DNA of 22,694 bases from Micavibrio sp. UBA1672. Lineage in GTDB: Bacteria; Pseudomonadota; Alphaproteobacteria; Micavibrionales; Micavibrionaceae. The notes below the pieces were generated by a model. The model made no database searches. It worked only from the letters and a program-made list of their open reading frames with translations, and was not told the DNA's origin. The stretch's first letter is position 1. The number at the start of each line of letters is the position of its first letter. The stretch is from NCBI GenBank assembly GCA_002320665.1, contig DCKO01000063.1:1-22694 (forward strand), written 5' to 3'. Shown one piece after another: positions 7,309 to 14,868 of this stretch. Both the position numbers and the translations under genes were made by a program.

Positions 7309-8469
7309 ATGAGCAAGAAAGATTACAAGCAAGCCACAAAACTCATGCATGCGGGGCGTCATCCCGAGGACTATTTTGGCGTGGTAAACCCGCCGATTAG
7401 CCGTGTGTCTACGATCTTGTATAAAGACTTGGCGGCGTATATGGATCCGAATACGAAGTTCCGTTATGGGCGGGTGGGTAATCCGTTAAGTGCGAATTTT
7501 GAGGAAGCATTAGCCGAGCTTGAAAACGGGCATAATGCGGTGAGTACTTGTTCCGGCATGGCGGCAATTACAACGGCAATGTTCAGCTTTTTGAAAAGCG
7601 GGGATCATGTTCTGATCACGGATGCTTGTTATCCGCCGACGCGGTTCTTTGCCAGAAAGCAACTTGCTAAAATGGGTGTAGAGGTTCAGTTCTATGAGCC
7701 TACGATTGGCGCGGGGATTGCTGAGTTGGTGAAAGATAACACGGCGCTGATCTATCTGGAATCCCCAGGCTCGGCGACGATGGAGGTGCAGGATGTGCCT
7801 GCGATTGTAAAGGTTGCAAAGGATAAAGATATTATCACTATGATGGATAATACATGGTCAGCGGGTGTGAATTTTAAGCCGCTGGATCATGGCGTGGATG
7901 TGGTGTTGCAATCTGGCGCGAAATATATTGGCGGGCATTCGGATACGAATTTTGGCGTCATTGTTGCGAAAACGCCGGAGCATTATAAGAAGCTGAAATC
8001 GACTTCTATTGATTTGGGGCAATGCGCCGCGGCGGAGGATTTATATCTGGCGCTGCGTGGGCTTCGGACGTTGGAGATGCGCCTGAAATACGCCGCCGAG
8101 AATATGCGCCCTGTGCTGGATTGGTTTTGTGGCCGTGATGAGGTGCAAGAGATTTACTGTCCTGTGCTTGAAAGTCATGAAACACATGATCTGTGGAAGC
8201 GGGATTATACAGGCTCTAACGGGGTGTTTAGTGTGCTGTTTAAGCCTGAATATAGCTTTGAGCAGATTGCGAAATTCGTGGACTCGCTGGAGCTGATTCC
8301 AGTGGGGAGTTCATGGGGCGGGTATGAGAGCTTGATCCAGCCGCAAGATATGAAAGCCTATCGTGATGACTGGCAGAAGGATGGTGTATTCTTACGCTTC
8401 CAGATAGGCTTTGAAGACCCCGCAGATTTAATCGCTGATCTTGAGCAGGGTATTGAGAATTTGAAATAA
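7309..8469 (+). CDS. metC: Cystathionine beta-lyase-like PLP enzyme (Cys/Met metabolism family)
   Basis: A 386-aa fold-type I PLP enzyme. K205 in 'SGAKYIGGHSD' is the Schiff-base lysine, D180 (MMDNTWS) contacts the pyridine nitrogen, and 'FRYGRVGNP' (51-59) supplies the phosphate-binding Tyr/Arg. Sequence style and length fit alphaproteobacterial cystathionine beta-lyases, which split cystathionine to homocysteine, pyruvate and ammonia. The family also includes methionine gamma-lyases and cystathionine gamma-synthases, so substrate choice is not certain. It is third in the grxC operon; the ATG immediately follows the previous stop without a strong SD. Confidence 0.8.
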   Translation: MSKKDYKQATKLMHAGRHPEDYFGVVNPPISRVSTILYKDLAAYMDPNTKFRYGRVGNPLSANFEEALAELENGHNAVSTCSGMAAITTAMFSFLKSGDHVLITDACYPPTRFFARKQLAKMGVEVQFYEPTIGAGIAELVKDNTALIYLESPGSATMEVQDVPAIVKVAKDKDIITMMDNTWSAGVNFKPLDHGVDVVLQSGAKYIGGHSDTNFGVIVAKTPEHYKKLKSTSIDLGQCAAAEDLYLALRGLRTLEMRLKYAAENMRPVLDWFCGRDEVQEIYCPVLESHETHDLWKRDYTGSNGVFSVLFKPEYSFEQIAKFVDSLELIPVGSSWGGYESLIQPQDMKAYRDDWQKDGVFLRFQIGFEDPADLIADLEQGIENLK

Positions 8470-8482
8470 AAGGAACAAATCC

Positions 8483-9973
8483 ATGACCAATTTAAGAGAT
8501 GATGCGATTTATATCGGGCGTTCGGTGGGCGCGGAACCTGCGGCGCAGTATTTGCCCCTCAAATGGGGAAACAGGCACGGGCTGGTGGCTGGGGCGACCG
8601 GAACGGGGAAGACTGTGACGCTCCAGAACCTTGCCGAAGGGTTTGCGGATGCTGGTGTTCCGGTGTTTATGGCAGATATTAAGGGCGATCTTTCGGGGAT
8701 GTGTAGCCCGTCCGATATGCAGGATTTTCTGGTTAAGCGCGCCGATATAATCGAGTTTTCCGAGGAGTATAAGGGCAAGGCCTATACGACCGTGTTTTGG
8801 GATATGTTCGGGGAGCAGGGACATCCTGTGCGTACGACGGTCTCCGAGATTGGTCCATTATTGCTGGCGCGGATGTTGGAGCTGAATGATACGCAGGAAG
8901 GTGTCCTGAATATTGTGTTCCGTGTGGCGGATGAGCAAGGGCTTTTGTTGTTGGATTTAAAAGATTTACGGGCGCTTCTTAATACGGTGCATGAACAACG
9001 CGCAGAGATTTCCAAAGAATACGGAAATGTATCTCCGCAAAGTATCGGCGCGATCCAGCGTTCACTGCTTCGCCTAGAAGATCAGGGGGCAGATAAGTTC
9101 TTCGGTGAGCCTGCGCTGGACCTCAAGGATTTTATCCGTACCGATCTGGACGGGCGTGGCAATGTAAATATATTAGCTGCTGATAAGCTGATGAACTCGC
9201 CGCGGCTTTATGCGACGTTTTTGCTCTGGATGCTCTCGGAGTTATTCGAGGAATTGCCAGAGGCCGGAGACCAAGACCGCCCGAAATTTGTGTTCTTTTT
9301 TGATGAGGCGCATTTGCTGTTTAATGATGCGCCCAAGGCGTTGCTGGAGAAGGTGGAGCAAGTTGTAAGGCTGATCAGATCAAAAGGTGTGGGCGTGTTC
9401 TTTATCACGCAAAGCCCCGATGATGTGCCGGATAGTGTTCTGGGGCAGCTGGGTAACCGCATACAACATGCACTGCGTGCCTTTACCCCGAAACAGCAAA
9501 AGGCGATCAGGCTAGCGGCGCAGACCTATCGTCCGAACCCCGAGTTTAAGGTCGAGGATGCTATTCGCGATGTCGGAGTCGGAGAAGCTCTGGTCTCGAC
9601 ACTGGAAGGCAAGGGCCAGCCCTCCATGGTGCAGCGTGTTCTGATCCGCCCGCCATCCTCCAAGGTTGGTCCTGCTAGTGAAAGCACCAAGGAAATGCTG
9701 CTCAAGGCTAGTGTGTTTGGCGTGAAATATGATAAGGCGGTGGATAATGAATCGGCTTATGAGATTTTGCAGAAGCGCGCCGCGGAAGCCGCGAAGAAAG
9801 CCGAAGCCGCACAAGAATCTGCCGAAGTGGCCAAGAGCAAAAAACGCTCTTCGAACCGTCAGAGTGTTGGCGAAGCGGCTGTGAAATCGCTCGTGCGCTC
9901 AATGAGTTCATCGCTGGGGCGTACAATCACGCGGGAAATTGTCCGCGGGATTATGGGCGCGTTTAAGCGTTGA
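8483..9973 (+). CDS. HerA-like P-loop ATPase (DUF853 / YjgR family)
   Basis: A 496-aa ATPase. Walker A is GATGTGKT (37-44) and Walker B is FFFDEAH (271-277). 'FITQSPDDVPDSVLGQLGNRIQHALRAFTP' (about 305-335) holds the sensor and arginine-finger region of the HerA/FtsK clade. The N-terminus IGRSVG...LPLKWGNRHGLVAGATG is diagnostic of the DUF853/YjgR group, whose cellular job is not established. The C-terminal segment (about 430-475) is Ala/Lys/Glu-rich and likely helical, followed by a basic, Arg-rich end. AAGGAA lies eight nt before the ATG, making this start clear. It is last in the grxC operon, 13 nt after the PLP lyase. It ends 3 nt from the stop of the convergent gene at 9977, with no terminator visible. 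Confidence 0.9.
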   Translation: MTNLRDDAIYIGRSVGAEPAAQYLPLKWGNRHGLVAGATGTGKTVTLQNLAEGFADAGVPVFMADIKGDLSGMCSPSDMQDFLVKRADIIEFSEEYKGKAYTTVFWDMFGEQGHPVRTTVSEIGPLLLARMLELNDTQEGVLNIVFRVADEQGLLLLDLKDLRALLNTVHEQRAEISKEYGNVSPQSIGAIQRSLLRLEDQGADKFFGEPALDLKDFIRTDLDGRGNVNILAADKLMNSPRLYATFLLWMLSELFEELPEAGDQDRPKFVFFFDEAHLLFNDAPKALLEKVEQVVRLIRSKGVGVFFITQSPDDVPDSVLGQLGNRIQHALRAFTPKQQKAIRLAAQTYRPNPEFKVEDAIRDVGVGEALVSTLEGKGQPSMVQRVLIRPPSSKVGPASESTKEMLLKASVFGVKYDKAVDNESAYEILQKRAAEAAKKAEAAQESAEVAKSKKRSSNRQSVGEAAVKSLVRSMSSSLGRTITREIVRGIMGAFKR

Positions 9974-9976
9974 GGG

Positions 9977-10384
9977 TTAGCAGCCTAATTTGTTTGTTGA
10001 TACTGACTTTAATTTTTCTTCTTTTTGATAGGATTCAATTACTTTTTCTAACGGTTCAGAACAATTGGTGATCGAAGGAAAATGGGAGATTATTAGATTT
10101 TTTGAATCATCTATTGAAATACCAAAGCCATAACTACAGCTAGAGTTATCTGTGGGTTTTGCCTTATATAGCAGTTTACTTTTTGTCATGTCCTCAAGTT
10201 TAGTGACGCTAAACTCATAATTATTTTCTAAATATTCTGCAAACTGAGCCATATCGGCTTCAGAGCTATTTTTTTGAACTATAAAAACTTGTTCTTCTAT
10301 GCAGGCGTGTGAGTAAGGATTAAAAAACAAAACGCTTAGCAGTGTTATAAACAAAAAATAAGTATGTTTTTTAATTTCTATCAT
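9977..10384 (-). CDS. Small exported protein with four cysteines, unknown function
   Basis: A 135-aa protein. Residues 1-27 form a signal peptide: a basic start (KKH), a hydrophobic core about 9-22 and a small-residue end at SHA. Cleavage after A27 would leave C28 at the mature N-terminus. The lipobox is poor (S-H-A-C), so a soluble periplasmic protein is as likely as a lipoprotein. The mature part is about 108 residues with C28, C83, C108 and C135, enough for two disulfides. I do not recognise the family. The ATG at 10384 is 9 nt after the stop of the XRE regulator gene, with AGGTGA as SD, so the two are probably co-transcribed. It is AT-richer than the ATPase gene beside it. Confidence 0.65.
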   Translation of the reverse strand: MIEIKKHTYFLFITLLSVLFFNPYSHACIEEQVFIVQKNSSEADMAQFAEYLENNYEFSVTKLEDMTKSKLLYKAKPTDNSSCSYGFGISIDDSKNLIISHFPSITNCSEPLEKVIESYQKEEKLKSVSTNKLGC

Positions 10385-10393
10385 TTAAGTCAC

Positions 10394-10708
10394 CTAAACC
10401 AGAACACCCATATCGACATTCAGGGCGTTGGCGAGGGCTTTGATGGCGCGAAGGGAGCCGTCTTTTTTGCCGGTTTCGATTTCGGTCAGATAGGGGCGGG
10501 AGATTCCGGAGGATTTGGCCAGTTCGGCCTGTGTCATGCCGCGGTGTGTACGGATGATTTTGACGGGGTGATCTTGCGCCGCCGAGAGGGCATCAAGGAC
10601 ATTCTCCGGCAGGTCTGCATTTGCGTTTTTACCTGTCAAATCGCGGTAATCGTGCAGGGGCACCAGAACATAAGGTTTGCCTTGGATATGTAATAAGTCG
10701 TACTTCAT
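10394..10708 (-). CDS. XRE-family HTH regulator with antitoxin-like N-terminus
   Basis: A 104-aa protein. Residues about 50-104 form a Cro/C1-type helix-turn-helix ('RGMTQAELAKSSGISRPYLT', then 'IETGKKDGSLRAIKALANAL'). The first 25 residues ('IQGKPYVLVPLHDYRDL') look like the short beta segment found in many chromosomal XRE antitoxins of type II systems. No toxin-like ORF lies beside it: upstream is a repeat-filled gap and downstream is an exported protein. It may be an orphan antitoxin or a plain regulator of the small operon it heads. GAGAGGAAG precedes the ATG. A dyad, AGGTAT gtct ATACCT (10752-10767), lies 44 nt upstream and could be its operator, although it also matches a dispersed repeat family. 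Confidence 0.8.
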   Translation of the reverse strand: MKYDLLHIQGKPYVLVPLHDYRDLTGKNANADLPENVLDALSAAQDHPVKIIRTHRGMTQAELAKSSGISRPYLTEIETGKKDGSLRAIKALANALNVDMGVLV

Positions 10709-10744
10709 TACCGTCTTCCTCTCTTCATCCGGACATCGTTATTC

Positions 10745-10782
10745 GCTCCTCAGGTATGTCTATACCTTTCGTCGCTCATGCT
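10745..10782 (-). repeat. Dispersed palindromic repeat, family 2, copy 1
   Basis: On the minus strand the element reads roughly GACGAAAG-GTAT-agac-ATAC-CTGAGGAGCGAA, around a 6-bp dyad at 10752-10767. It aligns with copies at 15872-15912 and 21186-21236: each has a short variable dyad flanked by AAAG/AAGCG on one side and (G)TGAG-GA-CGA on the other. It is intergenic, upstream of the XRE gene. Confidence 0.45.
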
Positions 10783-10814
10783 TTGTCAGGATAAAGATAT
10801 GATTGACGGGCGAA

Positions 10815-10855
10815 TCTCCATAGTGATGCGACATTGTATCGCCTATGGTGGGAGA
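10815..10855. other. Hairpin between speD and the XRE gene
   Basis: CCATAG (10818-10823) and GCGA (10828-10831) pair with TCGC (10839-10842) and CTATGG (10843-10848), leaving a 7-nt loop and a 4-nt bulge. There is no T-run on either side. Function unknown; it may be part of the leader of the XRE operon. Confidence 0.3.
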
Positions 10856-10884
10856 GTCTAGTGTGTATTTGTGAGCATGTTCTT

Positions 10885-10968
10885 CGTCATTCCCCGAATG
10901 CTTAAAAAGCCATTCTAGGGGAATCTATGGATCGCCCTAGAATCTGCTTGCAGATTCGGGCGATGACG
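10885..10968. repeat. Two-hairpin palindromic repeat, family 1, copy A
   Basis: The ends CGTCATTCCC and GGGCGATGACG form a terminal inverted repeat. Hairpin 1 is CCCC-GAATGCT/AGcCATTC-GGGG. Hairpin 2 is CGCCC-ta-GAATCTGC tt GCAGATTC-GGGCG. Both junctions are shared with copy B (17212-17305): GGGAATCTA between the hairpins and TGGATCGCCCTAGAAT at hairpin 2. It starts 10 nt beyond the speD stop on the minus strand and may act in the 3' end of that mRNA. Confidence 0.7.
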
Positions 10969-10977
10969 ATTTTCTAA

Positions 10978-11391
10978 TTAAGCAGCGATAGAAGCAACTT
11001 TTTCAACGATGCCGCGTTGCTCCAGCTTGCGCGTCACGGAAAGCGGTTTGAAAACTTCTTTCAAGTGCTCCAGCGCTATATCAGGATTGCAATCGCCACA
11101 CATAAAGATGTCAAGTGCTGCGAAGTTACGCTCCGGCCATGTGTGAATGCTGATATGGCTTTCGGCCAGCACGGTTACGCCGCTCACGCCGCATCCTTCC
11201 CCGAAATGGTGGTAATGGGAATACAAGATGGTTGCGCCAGCTTTGATTGCGCTGTCCTCAATGGCTTTTTGAATAAAGGCATCATCGCCCATATTTTCTA
11301 CACCCCAGAAATCAGCCAGAACGTGACGGCCTGCATATTGATTTCCCGTTTTCTCACACGTAGAGAAATAGTCTGTGTCATGTGTGTTCAT
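10978..11391 (-). CDS. speD: S-adenosylmethionine decarboxylase proenzyme (class 1B)
   Basis: A 137-aa protein from the ATG at 11391 (MNTHDTDYF). The longer upstream frame overlaps speE and is not used. The self-processing site is AE77|S78-HIS. H83 (S+5) and C98 (S+20) match the Ser63/His68/Cys83 spacing of the Thermotoga enzyme. Cleavage makes Ser78 the pyruvoyl group. The enzyme converts SAM to decarboxylated SAM, the aminopropyl donor used by SpeE. The ATG starts just 1 nt after the speE stop, so translation is coupled. It is last in the spermidine operon and is followed by the family 1 repeat. Confidence 0.95.
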   Translation of the reverse strand: MNTHDTDYFSTCEKTGNQYAGRHVLADFWGVENMGDDAFIQKAIEDSAIKAGATILYSHYHHFGEGCGVSGVTVLAESHISIHTWPERNFAALDIFMCGDCNPDIALEHLKEVFKPLSVTRKLEQRGIVEKVASIAA

Positions 11392-11392
11392 T

Positions 11393-12313
11393 TTATGCGG
11401 CCTCCTTCCGGTCGTTTTGTTTTTGGCCTTCAATGTCTTGCTTGATCCATGGTGGAAGCACAAATGATGCAAGGTGCATTTCGGGGCTGTAATGTTTCGT
11501 GGCAAAGCCTTCTTTAGCGTAGGCTTCTTTTAGTGTTTCGATATTTGGCAGTAGCTCTTCGCGCTTTGTATTCGAGGCAAAGCCCAAAGTCATATATCCG
11601 CCGTAATATGTTGGCACAGCGGCAATGTAGCAGCTCTCACGCAGGCCTGCCTTGTTCAGGCTGGCTAGAGTTCCTGCGGCTTCTCCCGGTTGGAAGAATG
11701 GCACGCCGCCTTGTGTCGCGATAAAGGCGTCTTCGGTCAAGATCTTTGACAGATTGCGGTAGAACTCATCTGAAAACAGCTTCTCGCCCGGGCCTATGGG
11801 GTCGGTGGAGTCAATGATTACCGCATCAAATTTGATATCTGTCTTGCGGACATAATCAAAAGCATCGCCAACAATCAATTCGGCTTTGGGGTCTTCGTAG
11901 ACCTTGCCGCCATTATTGATTTCAGGCATGTGCCGGGTGCAGGCATCAATCACCATCTGATCGATTTCAGCCATAACAGCTTTCTTTACAGAATTATGAC
12001 GCAGAACTTCACGCAGGATTCCGCCATCTCCACCGCCGATGATCAGGACGTTTTTGTCCTCATTCGGGCAAGAGAATACTGGTACGTGTGCCATCATTTC
12101 CTGATAGACGAATTCATCAGCAGTCGTGATCTGAACGATGCCATCAAGGACAAGAACCTTGCCCAGTGCATCATTTGTGTAGATCGCGACATCCTGATAG
12201 GGGCTTTTGCCTTGGAATAGGGTTTCGTTAATCTCGAAGCCCTGATAGGCTTTTGTTCCCTTGGCAGGATAAATGCTGTGTGCGTCCTCTGTGAAGTTAG
12301 GCCGCCCGTACAT
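11393..12313 (-). CDS. speE: Spermidine synthase
   Basis: A 306-aa aminopropyltransferase. It has the dcSAM-binding GGGDGG (93-98) and the catalytic segment IIDSTDPIGP (167-176) with its two aspartates. 'LDGIVQITTADEFVYQEMMAHVP' (57-79) is the putrescine-site signature. It transfers aminopropyl from decarboxylated SAM to putrescine in the cytoplasm. The start at 12313 (MYGRPNF) is chosen because AGAGGT lies about 6 nt upstream; the frame continues further up only by overlapping the previous gene. It overlaps the end of the SpeD-like gene by 17 nt and abuts speD, so the three are one operon. Confidence 0.95.
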   Translation of the reverse strand: MYGRPNFTEDAHSIYPAKGTKAYQGFEINETLFQGKSPYQDVAIYTNDALGKVLVLDGIVQITTADEFVYQEMMAHVPVFSCPNEDKNVLIIGGGDGGILREVLRHNSVKKAVMAEIDQMVIDACTRHMPEINNGGKVYEDPKAELIVGDAFDYVRKTDIKFDAVIIDSTDPIGPGEKLFSDEFYRNLSKILTEDAFIATQGGVPFFQPGEAAGTLASLNKAGLRESCYIAAVPTYYGGYMTLGFASNTKREELLPNIETLKEAYAKEGFATKHYSPEMHLASFVLPPWIKQDIEGQKQNDRKEAA

Positions 12314-12734
12314 TTTTGACCTCTTGTGTTTCATCGAGTTGCTTTGGCTCTTCGAAGCGTCCACGGATCAGGGCTGTCTGGCGGATTTCTTCCGGCTGGA
12401 AGTATTTCGCGCAGATATCAATAGCAACCTGATTTTCATATGGCTTGCAAGAGAAGATATCGATGTACACCTGACCGATATTTTCGGCAAAGTGCGCGGC
12501 GATGGCCGAGGTTTCAATCATCTGGAGCAATGTAAAACCAGCAGCCTCGTGTGAGTGCGTGGCGAAATGCTCAATGATCGGCTCGCCATAAGCGATCATG
12601 TTAATTGCTTCTACAAGTTCTTTTGTCCATGCGCGAATGTTTTCTTCGCTGGACAATAGCTCGAAAGGGCACCCGTTAAAATCAAGAACGAGGTGTTGGC
12701 CCCATGGTTTTGTGTTTGTTGCTGTATTCAACAT
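12297..12734 (-). CDS. SpeD-like pyruvoyl-enzyme paralogue with altered cleavage site
   Basis: A 145-aa protein from the ATG at 12734 (MLNTATNTKPWGQH); AAAGGAAAA upstream sets this start over an ATG 15 nt earlier. Aligned without gaps to SpeD of the same operon, 'MIETSAIAAHFAE' falls on 'VLAESHISIHTWPE'. S76, H81 and C96 keep the +5 and +20 spacing of the pyruvoyl Ser, His and Cys, and 'IDIFSC' matches 'LDIFMC'. The Glu before the scissile bond is Thr75 and the His after the Ser is Ala77. It could therefore still self-cleave (T75|S76) but act on another substrate. SpeD homologues turned ornithine or arginine decarboxylases are known, and a putrescine source is otherwise missing from this operon. 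An inactive partner subunit of SpeD is the alternative. Confidence 0.75.
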   Translation of the reverse strand: MLNTATNTKPWGQHLVLDFNGCPFELLSSEENIRAWTKELVEAINMIAYGEPIIEHFATHSHEAAGFTLLQMIETSAIAAHFAENIGQVYIDIFSCKPYENQVAIDICAKYFQPEEIRQTALIRGRFEEPKQLDETQEVKNVRAA

Positions 12735-12904
12735 AACTTTTCCTTTCATAGTACTGCGTAAATCCGATCAATGAAAAGATGTGTTGTTATGAATATAAAT
12801 AGAATTATGGCCCATATGTTACGCACATGGGTTTCATGCATCTAGGTTGAGCTACAGCTATTTAGGATAATACGCCCTTAGATGCTGCAACATCAGGTTT
12901 CATA

Positions 12905-13040
12905 ACGTGTAAACCTTTTCAAATCTCGGCGGTTGGGGTGATAATTACTTATAACCCGCCCCGGTCCAAAAACGTTCACGCCGTTGCATAACCATGACTG
13001 AATCTACAGAAGGGCCAGAGACACGTGCGCAAGCACCTTA
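12905..13040 (+). ncRNA. Candidate structured RNA upstream of the spermidine operon
   Basis: The 350-nt gap 12735-13084 has no ORF but contains nested complementary segments. ACGTGT (12905-12910) pairs with ACACGT (13021-13026), and CCTTTTC (12914-12920) with GAAGGG (13009-13014) by way of one G-U pair and one bulge. GGCGGTT (12928-12934) pairs with AACCCGCC (12953-12960), and AACG (12971-12974) with CGTT (12982-12985). A short GTGC gcaa GCAC hairpin and then TTATATATTTTTTT follow, like a weak plus-strand terminator. The plus strand is slightly favoured because of the G-U pair and the T-run. On the minus strand it would be an RNA leader for the spermidine genes. I cannot match it to a known RNA family. 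The rest of the gap holds a CCCAtATGT...ACATGGG dyad (12812-12832) close to the operon's 5' end. Confidence 0.3.
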
Positions 13041-13084
13041 TATATTTTTTTGAAATAAAAATAAATAAAAAAATGTATCGGATA

Positions 13085-14086
13085 TTAAAATTTTTGCGTC
13101 AGAGTTAGGGAACCGAAAATACTGTTTTCGCTTTGGCTTTGGAATTCTTTGGTTCTGGCGTTTAGCGTATAGGAAAGACGGGTATTACCAAAGACTAATG
13201 AAAAGCCTGCATTGGCATCACCGACAAGATATTTTTTATCAACACTATGGCTGTCGGAGAAGGTATTGCCATCTAGAAAGATGTTTCGTCCGATCAAGCG
13301 TCCATCCAGTCCGGCAAAGATTTGCCAGTCAAAAAGGTTGGTGTTATCGGCAAAGACACCTGTACCGGGCAGAGCAGGGCGCACACGTGGCGGTGTGTCT
13401 TGATATTTCTGGGAGCTTAGAATAAAGGTCGCGCCTGTTCCGGCATAGGTATAGACATTCCCTAGCGAGATTGCAAAATTGGGCTCTATGCGGGCATGGA
13501 CCAAATCGTCATAGCTGTAATGCCATGCATAGGGCATGCGGCGGCGCCATGAGACAACCACACCGGGCTCGAAATCAAGTTGATTCTTCCAGCCGCGCGG
13601 AGATGGGCTGTCCGATAGATATTTATGAACGAATCGTTGCACAGGTTTACCCATAGCCTCCGGCCCAACGACCCCTAAGGTAAATTCCAGTTCATCCACA
13701 TGACCGATTTTTTCGCTTTGATATTCTGTGGCTGTGGTTAGACCGACAGAGCCATACAGGAAGGCTGCCCATGGACGGTCATCAAGGGGCTGGTCTTCGA
13801 GGGTGATGTCTGCAGGTGTATATAAATTGTGACCGAGTGTATAAAAGACGCTGGTGGTGTCGTTTAAATCAAAAGTCGGGATTTTATCTGCGAGTTTATC
13901 AATGCCGGGGGGCACTTCGATGGATTCGTTGAACCACGTTAGTCTGCTACCGCTTGTGTAGTAGCGATCCGAGTTACCTCCGAAATTATCATTTTCGTGA
14001 GAGATGCTGATATAGTCATCGTCTGCTGTGGCCAAGTTAATCGGCAGAGATAAAAAACAGAGTAGAAAAATTATAATTCTTTTCAT
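13085..14086 (-). CDS. LpxR-family (DUF2219) outer-membrane lipid A 3'-O-deacylase
   Basis: A 333-aa protein with a signal peptide (residues 1-21, cut about ATA|DDD). It ends in Phe ('LTLTQKF'), as outer-membrane beta-barrels do. The LpxR signature is present: END-NF-GG-SDRYYTSG (31-46) with N32/D33 and the Ser/Thr at 44-45, 'GHNLYTPADI' (85-94), and 'GPEAMGKPVQRFVHKYL' (141-157), where H154 is the likely catalytic histidine. The later segments alternate polar and aromatic residues, as in a barrel. LpxR removes the 3'-acyloxyacyl chain of lipid A in a Ca2+-dependent way and alters endotoxin and envelope properties. It is divergent from the esterase gene with only 42 nt between the starts, so the two promoters must overlap. 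Confidence 0.85.
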   Translation of the reverse strand: MKRIIIFLLCFLSLPINLATADDDYISISHENDNFGGNSDRYYTSGSRLTWFNESIEVPPGIDKLADKIPTFDLNDTTSVFYTLGHNLYTPADITLEDQPLDDRPWAAFLYGSVGLTTATEYQSEKIGHVDELEFTLGVVGPEAMGKPVQRFVHKYLSDSPSPRGWKNQLDFEPGVVVSWRRRMPYAWHYSYDDLVHARIEPNFAISLGNVYTYAGTGATFILSSQKYQDTPPRVRPALPGTGVFADNTNLFDWQIFAGLDGRLIGRNIFLDGNTFSDSHSVDKKYLVGDANAGFSLVFGNTRLSYTLNARTKEFQSQSENSIFGSLTLTQKF

Positions 14087-14128
14087 CGCTCTTTCTTACG
14101 ACAAGTGGATGTGCTAGGTCAATTGATT

Positions 14129-14785
14129 ATGAGTATTAGCAATTATTACGAACATGCCCCTCAGGGAGGTTTCCCGAAATCTATCGTGATTATGCTTCAC
14201 GGTGTGGGATCGAACGGGCAGGATCTGATTTCACTGGCGCCTATGTTGGCGAAGTATGTGCCGGAGGCTGTGTTTATTTCACCCGATGCGCCGTTTCATT
14301 GCGATATGGTGCCGGAAGGGTATCCGAATTCTTATCAATGGTTTTCATTGCAAGATCGCGATCCTGATAAGATGCTGGCGGGGGTGCAGAGTGTTATGCC
14401 TTTGGTCGAGCATTTTATTGAGGGTATGCTTGAGAAATACGGGCTGGAGCATAAGAATCTTGTCTTGCTTGGATTTTCTCAAGGGACGATGACGTCACTT
14501 TATGTTGCGCCACGGCTTAAGGAAAAGATTGCTGGTGTGCTGGGGTATTCCGGTGCGATGCTCGGCGGGGATGTGAGTGAGGTCAAGCAGAAGATGCCGA
14601 TTCATCTTGTGCATGGTGAAGCTGATGATGTGGTCACTGTCGAGGCATGGGGCGCAGCAAAGCAAGCCTTGATGGGATTAGGCTTTCCGTTTAGCGGTCA
14701 TACGACTGCTGGCCTGACGCATAGCATCGATATGGCAGGCATTCAAAGTGGTGGAGATTTCCTAAAAGAAGTGCTAAAAGTTTAG
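14129..14785 (+). CDS. Alpha/beta-hydrolase, phospholipase/carboxylesterase family
   Basis: A 218-aa single-domain hydrolase. The nucleophile is S117 in GFSQG (115-119), the acid is D166 in 'HGEADDVV' and the histidine is H198 in 'GLTHSI'. The oxyanion region is 'IMLHGVGSNGQD' (21-32). This is the layout of the YpfH/EstB/acyl-protein-thioesterase-like family, broad short-chain carboxylesterases. The frame is open from a GTG at 14105, but the ATG at 14129 with AGGT about 10 nt upstream is the better start. No signal peptide, so cytoplasmic. Its natural substrate is unknown. Confidence 0.85.
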   Translation: MSISNYYEHAPQGGFPKSIVIMLHGVGSNGQDLISLAPMLAKYVPEAVFISPDAPFHCDMVPEGYPNSYQWFSLQDRDPDKMLAGVQSVMPLVEHFIEGMLEKYGLEHKNLVLLGFSQGTMTSLYVAPRLKEKIAGVLGYSGAMLGGDVSEVKQKMPIHLVHGEADDVVTVEAWGAAKQALMGLGFPFSGHTTAGLTHSIDMAGIQSGGDFLKEVLKV

Positions 14786-14868
14786 TGTTTTCATAATAAA
14801 TTTTATGCTGCATTGCGGCATCGCTGTTAAGGTGCTGTTATCTAAAGAATAATGTGTTATGTGAAATA

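Noticed and set aside
12645..12665. Idea that the SpeD-like paralogue is a dead gene because the ES site is missing
   Set aside because: An ungapped alignment shows Ser, His and Cys all conserved at exact spacing; only the residues around the Ser changed.
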